DNA of 43,734 bases from a virus. The stretch is from positions 1-43,734 of IMG/VR virus record IMGVR_UViG_3300030109_002521. One strand, written 5' to 3'. Positions 7,743-16,500 of this stretch are shown here, piece after piece. A program made the position numbers and the translations under genes. Numbering within the stretch: the first letter of the stretch is position 1; each line of letters opens with the position of its first letter. The notes beneath the pieces were generated by a model. It searched no databases. It was given only the letters and a program-made list of their open reading frames with translations, and was not told the DNA's origin.

Positions 7743-8033
7743 TTATTTTGGTTGATTAGATCCTATACCTTTAGATTTATGTTTAGCATCTTGAGATTTA
7801 CGTTTAACTTTTGATTCGCTTCCACCCCTCATCTCGCCACGAGTCAAACCATGGCTATGGTATTCAATAGGGAATGTTAAACCATTTCTATTTTCCCATG
7901 TTTTAGGTTTAGATGACTTATGATCTTCGTTTACTCGCACCCAGCCTGAGGGTGACGCACCTGTTTTTACGTAATCCTTAAATGCCGACGGGAAGTTCCT
8001 ACGCATCGGGTTGCTTCTCATTTTAAATGCCAT
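7743..8033 (-). CDS. Small basic protein, unknown (96 aa)
   Basis: A hydrophilic protein rich in Lys, Arg, Ser and Gly, starting MAFKMRSNPMRRNFPSAFKD and ending in a very basic segment (KVKRKSQDAKHKSKGIG). The opening MAFKM is also used by the 94-residue protein at 8873-9157. No known fold is recognised. It belongs to a run of short co-directional genes between the outer-membrane protein and the lysis region. Binding to nucleic acid or to an acidic partner is suggested only by charge. Confidence 0.65.
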   Translation of the reverse strand: MAFKMRSNPMRRNFPSAFKDYVKTGASPSGWVRVNEDHKSSKPKTWENRNGLTFPIEYHSHGLTRGEMRGGSESKVKRKSQDAKHKSKGIGSNQPK

Positions 8034-8035
8034 GA

Positions 8036-8320
8036 TTACTTTAGTTTATCAATTTTTTCTTCAATACGATCCATGTCCTCTTTCAGTTCTTTAACATCTT
8101 CACCAGTAGTCTTAATTGTCTGTCGAATCAATTGATCTTTCATATCAAACTCCATGCGAGTCACCTCTGGTGGAGGTGGTTCAGGTAGCTCTTTCGCTAA
8201 AGCTATATCAGCTTGCAGCGTAAAATATAAACCAATTAAGGCTGCTAGTCCAGCGCCTGCCATGCCAATTGTTTTGAGGTCTAGTGTTACTTTAGTATCC
8301 TCTCCTATTTGTTTAGCCAT
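8036..8320 (-). CDS. One-helix membrane protein with coiled coil; holin or spanin candidate (94 aa)
   Basis: A short N-terminal tail (MAKQIGEDTKVTLDL) precedes one hydrophobic helix at about residues 17-38 (IGMAGAGLAALIGLYFTL). A Pro-rich turn (PEPPPPE) and a charged heptad-patterned helix (residues 58-94) follow. One membrane pass plus an outward or inward coiled coil, in the neighbourhood of an M15 endolysin without a signal, suggests a lysis role: pinholin/holin or inner-membrane spanin. No lipobox partner was found. The start overlaps the upstream stop by one base (TAATG). A virion membrane-associated protein is an alternative. Confidence 0.6.
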   Translation of the reverse strand: MAKQIGEDTKVTLDLKTIGMAGAGLAALIGLYFTLQADIALAKELPEPPPPEVTRMEFDMKDQLIRQTIKTTGEDVKELKEDMDRIEEKIDKLK

Positions 8321-8595
8321 TATTTTTCTTTTTTACCTAGTCTCTTTCTTACAATGTTCATTGTTGTTTTCATTTTCTTTGCGTAAGAAGGTCTTTTCTT
8401 TCTATTGAAAACATACTGTTGGTTTAAGCTACTAATAATTTTAGATAAATTACCTTTTCTAGTTTTGATTAACCATGAAGCTAAAGCTGAAGCAGATAAA
8501 CTATTAAACTTGCCTTTAGCATCTGGCGCGTCTGAGTGCTTAAACTCACCCATTTTCTTTTTTAAAACAGTTTTTGTATACTTATAAACACCCAT
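8320..8595 (-). CDS. Small basic helical protein, unknown (91 aa)
   Basis: A Lys-rich protein starting MGVYKYTKTVLKKKMGEFKH, with a conserved-looking middle (LSASALASWLIKTRKGN, then QQYVFNRKKRPSYAKKM) and mostly helical prediction. No Cys, signal peptide or membrane segment. The gene is linked by one-base overlaps on both sides, so it is surely co-translated with its neighbours. Composition is histone-like, but no known DNA-binding motif can be named. Confidence 0.65.
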   Translation of the reverse strand: MGVYKYTKTVLKKKMGEFKHSDAPDAKGKFNSLSASALASWLIKTRKGNLSKIISSLNQQYVFNRKKRPSYAKKMKTTMNIVRKRLGKKEK

Positions 8596-8873
8596 TATTT
8601 CTCACCACATTTTTTACTTGGATCACCAACTTGTACCCAGTTTTCTTTTTTAAACCAGTCGCGCAGTGTAGCTCCTTTTCTACGGGCACCTTTAACGTTA
8701 GAGCTGCTAGATCTTTTATACTTACCACCTTTAGCAGCTTTACGTTTAGCACTAGTGACTTTGTCTCTTTCGCTTTGACTCATGCTACGAACTTTAGCGG
8801 CAGGTAAACAAACTTTTTTTGTGCCTCCGCCTTTTATTTTAGTAAATGGGTTACCTGCTTGATTGTAAACCAT
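8595..8873 (-). CDS. Small basic Cys-containing protein, unknown (92 aa)
   Basis: Starts MVYNQAGNPFTKIKGGGTKK. Contains KVCLPAAKVRSMS, a basic Ser-rich middle (KRSSSSNVKGARRKGATLR) and ends DPSKKCGEK. The two cysteines at opposite ends and the K/R-rich core resemble short proteins often carried in marine phage structural regions, but no function is established for them to my knowledge. Possible roles are DNA compaction inside the head or modulation of host nucleic acid; both are guesses from charge. Confidence 0.65.
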   Translation of the reverse strand: MVYNQAGNPFTKIKGGGTKKVCLPAAKVRSMSQSERDKVTSAKRKAAKGGKYKRSSSSNVKGARRKGATLRDWFKKENWVQVGDPSKKCGEK

Positions 8874-9157
8874 TATTTCTTTTTGCTTTTACCCATTTTA
8901 CCAGGTCCACCAGCTCTAGTACATCGCACACCCCAGCCAGAAGCATAAGCGCTAGGCCATACTTTAAACTTCTTTTTAGCGGCTGCTTTACATGGTCCAC
9001 TAATTTTACCTTTCATAGGAGAGGCCATTTTTGTAGGCGTTTCCATTTCTTTTATATGGCCTTCAATAACTTTAGCTTGCCTGCCGTGAGCCTTAACAGC
9101 TCCTTGTAATTCTTTAACAACCTCTTTGAGGTTTTTATATTTCATCTTAAATGCCAT
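8873..9157 (-). CDS. Small basic protein with VWPSAYASG motif (94 aa)
   Basis: N-terminal half is an amphipathic helix (YKNLKEVVKELQGAVKAHGR). The C-terminal half holds the conserved phrase CKAAAKKKFKVWPSAYASG followed by a second Cys and a GGPGK-KSKKK tail. Phrases of the KxxVWPSAYA kind recur in small phage and large-virus proteins of unknown function, from memory and not checked here. Shares MAFKM with the protein at 7743-8033. Net charge is strongly positive. Confidence 0.68.
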   Translation of the reverse strand: MAFKMKYKNLKEVVKELQGAVKAHGRQAKVIEGHIKEMETPTKMASPMKGKISGPCKAAAKKKFKVWPSAYASGWGVRCTRAGGPGKMGKSKKK

Positions 9158-9168
9158 GACTATTTATT

Positions 9169-9516
9169 TTAACATTTCCATCTGCGTCTAGCAGCTTTAC
9201 CTCTTTCACCAGTCCAGCCTCTTGATCTAGCACAAAATGATTTTCTACGTTTAGCAGCTTTACTACCTGGTTTTACATCACCAGTAACTGCTGTTTTTAA
9301 TTTACTACCAGGATTTTTGCGCTTATATTCAGCAACACCTTTAGTAGTCATACCCGCTCCTTCTTCTACAGTGCGAAAGTTTCTTCCTTTGCCTTTAGTT
9401 GTTTTTCTAGGCTCTGCTTTTTTAAGTGGTGAATTAAACCCACGACCTATACCTCCAGCTCTGCGTCTACCGCAAGATGTTACTGGAAAAGGATTATTTT
9501 TTTGAACATACGCCAT
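9169..9516 (-). CDS. Small Arg/Lys-rich protein with KPGSKAAKRRKSFCAR motif (115 aa)
   Basis: Very basic protein starting MAYVQKNNPFPVTSCGRRRA. The middle GMTTKGVAEYKRKNPGSKLK and the block KPGSKAAKRRKSFCARSRG form the recognisable core, and it ends RRRWKC. I recall the core as widespread in marine phage genomes without a settled function. No signal peptide or membrane segment. First of the six-gene small-protein run after the outer-membrane protein; a nucleic-acid-binding virion or early role is possible. Confidence 0.68.
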   Translation of the reverse strand: MAYVQKNNPFPVTSCGRRRAGGIGRGFNSPLKKAEPRKTTKGKGRNFRTVEEGAGMTTKGVAEYKRKNPGSKLKTAVTGDVKPGSKAAKRRKSFCARSRGWTGERGKAARRRWKC

Positions 9517-9519
9517 ATC

Positions 9520-10557
9520 TTAGAAGATTACATAGTTTGCTCCACACTTAAAGTTATACCACTCTCTATTCCAGTACTTATAGTATCTGCCTTCAAGAAA
9601 TACACCTACGTGTTTATTAAATCTGTGTCCATATATTAAACCAACTGAGTAGTCAAGCCATTGACCACCTACTGTATTGTGATACATATACTCGCCTCCA
9701 GTGTCGTAATGGTAGGGTAAAACGTTTCCCCATGTGTGGAACCAGAAGTCGTCTGTAAAGTGATAGAAGTCGAAGCCGGCAACCACCGAGTAATTCCATT
9801 GACGAGAGAGTTCACTTCTTTTTCTAGCAGTGTATTCAGATAAGATGTTAGGGATAGTGACTGCTTCCCAGACTTCAGTGTTTGTTGCAACGACTGTTCC
9901 GTCAGGAGCGAGGTACTCGCCCGTAGTAAGGTTGTGTGAATATCCTTCTTCAATTGCGAGGTAAGTATAGTGTATGTCTCCTGTCTCCAACTTCCACTCC
10001 TCAAGTGGATCATACCCGTAAGGTTCTGAGATACGTTGTGCGACACCTGCGTGCAAAGAAAACTTGTTACCAAGCTTGAGTCGAAACCGCTGCGATCCTT
10101 CAAAGTATTCAATGTCTGCAAACCCGTCTTCAAGGTATTCAACTTTTGCCATAAACTTATTTCCGATGTAACGAAAAAAGTGGTGTTGATTAAAAAACTG
10201 TTTACCTTGCTGTCTTTCGTATGTAACTTCTCCAAGAAACTCTATACCGTTACGCTTGCCTATATTAGCGTCAGCAGACCAAGATGTTTCTGATCCGTCG
10301 TAAAAAGCATTAGCCCTATTTTCGTAACCAAACCTAGCGATCTTACGTACACCCATAGACAAGCTATAGTCAAACGGTGTTGCTACAGTCTCTTGAGTTA
10401 ATCCACTAGTAACAGAATATATAGTTTGATCCGATACAGAGTTACCTCCATTTACAGCCGCATAGAATGTAGAAAACTTAAAAGCTTTCTTTATTTCTTG
10501 AGCTGTAGTAGTCATTGAAACCAATGCTACAAATATTAGTAATAATACTTTTTTCAT
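9520..10557 (-). CDS. Outer-membrane beta-barrel-like protein with signal peptide (345 aa)
   Basis: Signal peptide MKKVLLLIFVALVSMTTTAQ with a Bacteroidota-style Ala-Gln cleavage region. The mature part is Tyr/Phe/Trp-rich with alternating strands (for example FRYIGNKFMAKVEYLEDGF, SVGLIYGHRFNKHVGVFLEGRYYKYW) and ends in the aromatic GANYVIF, as outer-membrane barrels usually do. It would sit in the infected cell's outer membrane. Possible roles are superinfection exclusion, receptor masking, envelope weakening or virion association; none is proved. The central part uses CGG/CGA Arg and CTC/TTG Leu codons more than its neighbours. A 188-residue same-strand frame inside it is most likely chance. 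Confidence 0.72.
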   Translation of the reverse strand: MKKVLLLIFVALVSMTTTAQEIKKAFKFSTFYAAVNGGNSVSDQTIYSVTSGLTQETVATPFDYSLSMGVRKIARFGYENRANAFYDGSETSWSADANIGKRNGIEFLGEVTYERQQGKQFFNQHHFFRYIGNKFMAKVEYLEDGFADIEYFEGSQRFRLKLGNKFSLHAGVAQRISEPYGYDPLEEWKLETGDIHYTYLAIEEGYSHNLTTGEYLAPDGTVVATNTEVWEAVTIPNILSEYTARKRSELSRQWNYSVVAGFDFYHFTDDFWFHTWGNVLPYHYDTGGEYMYHNTVGGQWLDYSVGLIYGHRFNKHVGVFLEGRYYKYWNREWYNFKCGANYVIF

Positions 10558-13500
10558 TTATCTTTTTATTGTACGTCTTTTAACAGTGCGTCCAGAATCG
10601 CTAGACTCTCCATGCTTTTTCTTTTTCTTACTCTTTGAATCTTCTTCTACAACATCATCTGCACCTATGTTATACTTGCTCCAACCTAGTGACATTAATA
10701 TACGTTGCCATGTTTCATACCTTTCATCTAAAGCGCCTCTTGCATTTTGTACGTTTCTGTATATTTGAGATGTAGGTATATTTGTTGTAGCAGAGATATA
10801 ATTAGCTACTGCAGACCACATAGGATTATCAATATCAAATGTTTCCATTTCTTCAATAGCGTCTTTCTCGTAATTCAATGTTTTCTCAGCATTAACTATT
10901 TGTCTAGCTTTAATACCAAGCGGAGGAGATACGTTAAGCATTTCTAATAACACAGCGCTTTCATCTTTGTTGTAACCAGCGTCTCTTTGTTCCATGTGTT
11001 TAATAGCCATGTTTTTTATAGTAGCAGCTATAGCTCCATATACACCAGCTCCTCGTAGCACAGAATCTATACTACCATTGATCACACGACCTTTTTTCTT
11101 TAACATCTTCTCATCATCCTCATCTTCATCAAACATCATTGCAAATAGAGCTTGTTGTAATCCGTAGAATACTAAGTTTTGAACAGCTAGATAGTAAACT
11201 ATTCTCGAAGCATTTGACATATCACTCTGTAATTGAGTGGAATTAGGTGATGTTATTCTTCTGTTTTTAATATCTAAAAACGCTTTTTTAGCTAATCTAT
11301 TAAACTGAGAAGTTACGTTTTGGAAAGCTAGTATAAACTTACCAAGTGGTGAAGCTTGCTGCTGTGAAACCATATCAGGCCTAGCTGACTGCTGAGTAGC
11401 TTGGGCTGTCTCTTGGAAATCTAACCACGCTCGAGCTTCTGCTTGAGCTTTAGACATGCCTTGCTTCATGTATGTTTTAACTCTATTCCTATAGAAAGGA
11501 GCTCCACCGATAGCAATAGCAAAGCTATCAGCTATTTGAGTAGGAGTGAATCCCATACGTAACAATTCAGCAAGAGCTTTTTTAAGTGGGTTTCTAGAGT
11601 TTTTAATATTCGCAGCGAGTTCAGCTCCGTTAACGTCAGTACCTATGCCACCTCGTCTTTGCTTCATTTCAGGTGAATTAAATATCATAGCGAAATCAGC
11701 CCAAAATTGTTTTTGATTAGCAAAAGCTTTAGCAGCTGCAAATATATTATTGTCAGCAAAATTCAAGAAGTTAACTATAGACATTTGCTGTAGAACCGCA
11801 GATCTTATATTGAAGAACATGACGTTTGAAACAGCAGCGTTAATAAAGTTAACAAACGCATTTACTAACTTATTACTTCCGCTCGGTCTGTTTCTCCCAG
11901 TCTCGATTCTATAAAGCATATCCTCTATAGCTTCTCTAAGACCTCTTCCATATTCAGCTTCAATTTTATTTAAGTTTTCTTCAGAAAATATTATCTTTGC
12001 GTTCTCTAAAAACTCTGCTAGATACTTCTTTCTACCAATACGACCAGTAGCGTCATCAAGATCTGTTCTTAAATCTCCAGCTGTCCAAGAATCAGTTGGC
12101 TTAACAAAGCCATCTTGTCTTGAGATAGCCTCAATAGCATCAGCATAAGCTTTTAACCTAGGATCTGATTTTACTTTATTAGCAAGCTCAGTAACCTCAG
12201 TTTCAGTTAAACCTGGAACGCTGTGGCCATTTTTATTGAATAAATATACTCTAATAGCATCTTCAAAAGTAAAGTCGCTACCTGGAATTTTTCTTTTTAA
12301 CTTTTTCTTTACGTCTTTAAACTTTTTATTTAATTCCTTAAAATCATTAGCTATGCTTTGTTTAGCTACGTCTAACTCTCTAAAAGCTCTACTTAATGGT
12401 TTAATCAGGGCTTTTTCAAAAAACGCTCTATGAGCATCACCTCTTCTACCTGTACCCATAAAGTTATAAAGTAAACCAAGTAAGTCTTCGTGAGATGGAG
12501 GTATAAAGAATCTAAATCTACCTCTTTTTAAACCTCTTTTTCTAGCTCTTGCAGCTCCGATAATTTCATTAGCATCTACACCAGTAAGCTCTTCTAGCAT
12601 GTTATTAAATTGCTCGTTCATGCTTCGACTGAACTGAACTCTACCCTTCTGAACTGGTGATTTAACATCAAACTGATTTAGCATGTTTCGGACAGCAGGG
12701 ATGCTCGCTACCGATTGCGTTGCTTTTGCTTTACGCTTAGGAACCTTCGGCTTTGCTAATTCAAAATCAATTTGAGAACCGCTACTGTACTCGTATATAT
12801 TGTTTTTCCAGCCTAATTGCTTACTTAGTTTATCCATTAAAACAGTATAAACTCTAACTCGACTTTTATCTTTAGTTAAAGCGCTAAAACCAATTGTTTC
12901 TATACCAGGTTTTTGTTTTACTACATCTAACAGACCGTTGTAAACAGTGCTTAAAACTTTAAATTGACTACCAGTACCAGTCATTTCTTGAGTTACACCT
13001 GCTTCTGTAACTAAATCAAATTCTAGCTCAAAGTTAGCGTCATCTAGATCTGTAGGATAAAATGTTACGTTATAATTATTACCGTCTACGTTAAAGCTGG
13101 TAGTCATATAACCAATACTATCGGTTTTCCAGTTTAAATTCTGCTCAGTTGATAGGCTAAACTTTACTTTAGCTTGCTGAACTTTGGCCTTTACGTTAGA
13201 TCTGCTAAGCATGTTTTCAACTGCTCTAACATTTTGTATTGCGTCATCTGCAAAATAAAAATCGTTAAAACCTTCACCTATTTTACCAGCTATCCACTCA
13301 GCTTTAGCGCTAGCTTCAGACCTTCCAAGTCCAACTATGTTTTCTGCAGGTATATTCAAACCATTAGCATCTAAAAACTGCTTAATAGCAACTTGAGCTT
13401 CTGGCGCTCTAGCTGTAAGTATGTACATGTTATCTGTGCCAAACTTCTTAGCGAGCTTTAAAGCCTTATTAAACAAAGGAGCTATTTCGCCTTCAACAAC

Positions 13501-16500
13501 TTGGTTAAATTCAGAGAAATCAAACTTATGGCCTTCTTCAAGTAAAGTAGAACCTTGAGCGGCAAACTCTTCAGCGTTTAACTTAAACTGGTCTCCATCA
13601 GGCTTAGTTACTATAACCTTAGATTTAGTAGTAGCTAATGTGTCATCAAAGTCAAGAACTGATATACCTTGAGTTTCGTTATTCGCAGATCTAGAGAATA
13701 AAATGGCATCACTAAAAACTTGTTCGCTTTTAGATTTCTTTACTAGTTCCATTGCAGCAACCTCATCGCTCTGCATTAAAGCATCGAGTGCAGCAACATT
13801 ACCTATACTTTTATCTGAAGTTAAAGTTTCTAACGTAGACTTAGGTATTCCAGGTATAGCTCTAAATGAAAGTTTTTTGTTACCTGATTTTACTCTTCGT
13901 TTTGTTTTTCTTTCACCCTTCTTTTTAGTGTTAGTACCGTCAGTGTATATACTGTCTACAGTCCCGTTGTTAACATCAGCCATAGTAGCCGCTCGTTTCT
14001 CAGAGTTAGACCCTATACGTAAGGTCATAGTTCCTTTACCTTTTAGCACAGGTAAGTTTAACGGATTAGGTCCTGTACCCATGTGAAATAGGCCTCTACC
14101 CATTAACTGTATCGTATCAACAGGATAATTTGATTTTTTGTTATAGATCTCACTTATCACATCTAAACTTATTTCCATGGATGCAGACATAGCATTAATA
14201 TAACTAGAATATTCAACGCCATCAATTGTAACTGGAGTCTTTTTCAAATCATTGTAATACTCTGTTGGTAGAGTAGTTATATCTTTCCAATCGTAATTAT
14301 ATTTTTTCTTTAAATACGATTTAGCTTCTTTAATACCTTTTTGTACTTGATCTCCTAACGGTTTAATTTGATCGTTAAAGGTGTAGTCTTTTTTAACAAT
14401 AAAATTACCGTCTTCGCTGACTGCAAACGTAACGCTGCTATACTGAGCATTTGTCATTTTAGCTTCAATATTAAACGTTTTACCGTGTATTTTTATCTGC
14501 ACGTCAGGCAAACCACCCACTTCGCTAGGTTTACGTAGAGTAACTTCCATAGCATCTTTGCCGTACTTCTTTTCTATAGCTATAGCTTGATCAATCAAAA
14601 ACGCTTCATAAGCAATACCTCTTGTCCCTGCTTTTACTAACTTTCTAAAACCTTTACCAATAAATTCTATGTCGCTTTTGTCTTGTAATAATCCAGCTGA
14701 ATACAACTCGTTGTAAACAAAGTCTCTAACTTTTTTACTATACTTTAATCTATACTTAAGTAAAGCTTTACCACTGTTGTCAAACACGGTTTCTCCAGAT
14801 TCAATCAAGCTTTTTAAATCTAACGCAGCTTGAACTTGAGATCTTGAAAACTTAATTTGATCGTTGTAATTACCTTGAGTTTCTAGCTTCTGCCTATCAA
14901 GACTATTAGCAAACTCACGTAATTTAGCCTTAACTACCGCGTCTATATTAGTCGATGTTTCTGCAATCTCTGTGTCGATAGCTTGTTTAACTATAGCTTC
15001 CCCTATTATTCCAGCTAATCCTTTTTGTCTAGCTTTTAGTTTATTATAGTGTGATTGAGCTTTAACGTCGCTTGTGGTGTCTGTAAAGTACTTTGTAAAT
15101 TTAGCTTTATTAGTTTCTATCTTAAATACTGCTTTTCTAAAATTACTATCCTTTTTAAGACTAGGCTTATCGGCTTTCTTAGTCTTCTTGTCTTCTACGC
15201 CAATTTTAGTTAAATCAAATAAGTTTTTATAGTTGTTCTTTATAGTGGTAACATCAAGACCCGAGATTATATCTTCATAAGCTAAAGCTAAAAAAGCTTT
15301 ATACTCATCACTAACTATTATCTTTTCATTCTTAGAATCAAACGAAATACTACCCATCTCTTTTTGAACAGCTTTAGTAACGTCTTTTTCTATAAGCTTT
15401 GTTAGTTGTTGCTCTAGATTTGCTGGGTTTTGCTCAATAAGCTCAGCAATTTTTAGCTGAGTCCTAAGACTTATAATCTTTTTGTTTTCTAAATTTACTT
15501 TAGCTAAACTAGTAAGTATTCTTTGCTTCTGTTGTTTTTTAGTTTCAGTTTTCTTAGTCTCTGTAGTATCAGGTATTGTTTCAGATATTGTTCTACCAAG
15601 ATTATCTTGAGCATCTAAACTTTTTGTTCTAGATCGCTCTTGACTTTCTATAGCTAACTCTTTCTTTGCAACTAATCTAGCGAAGTTTTTATTAGCCATT
15701 AAAAACTCACCAACAGTAACTGGTCCAACAGCGTCACCCTTTCTTTCAGCTTGTGGATCGTAGTTTATTAAACGCTCGCTTAGCTCTCTAATAACTTTAT
15801 CTCTTTCTTGCTTACTTGGCACAATTGATTTAACGTAGCTATTAATAGCTCCACCGTCATTTAATATAGAATTAAGTATTTGCTCAAACGCATCGCTCTC
15901 TTGGAAAGTTTGCTTGTTATACTCTCTTCCTGCTTCAACTATTTCGTTTTGTGCTGCTTGCTCAATGCTGTTCACAGCGTCTACAGCTCTTGATCTAGAA
16001 AACTTAACACCCTGATCTACTTGAGGAGACCCTATTTCTACTGTACTTAACTTAACGCCACGAGGTGCATTTCTACGACCAAGTCTTCCTTCAACACCTA
16101 GCGCTGCTAAAGTACCAACATTATCTCTACCTCTAAAATCTTTATTTGTGTCATCAATCCATTTGCTTAACAAGTCAAATGTGGCTTGATTCATATCAGG
16201 ACTTCTAACAAGTTTAAATTGATTTCTATCTGTTACTTGAACATTAAAATCAACAGACTGCTCTTTCGTTAAACCGGTAGAATCAACTCCAAAATCACTA
16301 ATACCAGTGGCTGTTCCACTCCAATATCCACCAGGTTGAATCTGTAGACCAGCTCTGTACGCACTATCCGCCCAATTGCTAACTACTGACGGACTTGATA
16401 AACTACCTGTCAGAGTTGTGTCTCCTACTCTAGCAGATCTAGAAAACTGAGTGTCAGTAGCAGTTGTACCGCCTTCGGCTGCAGCTATAGCTCGCTTGCT

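Noticed and set aside
9669-10235. Same-strand 188-codon frame inside the outer-membrane protein gene
   Set aside because: The overlapping 345-residue frame has a signal peptide and barrel pattern; the inner frame is Leu/Ser/Thr-rich without motifs and is explained by the local codon bias.
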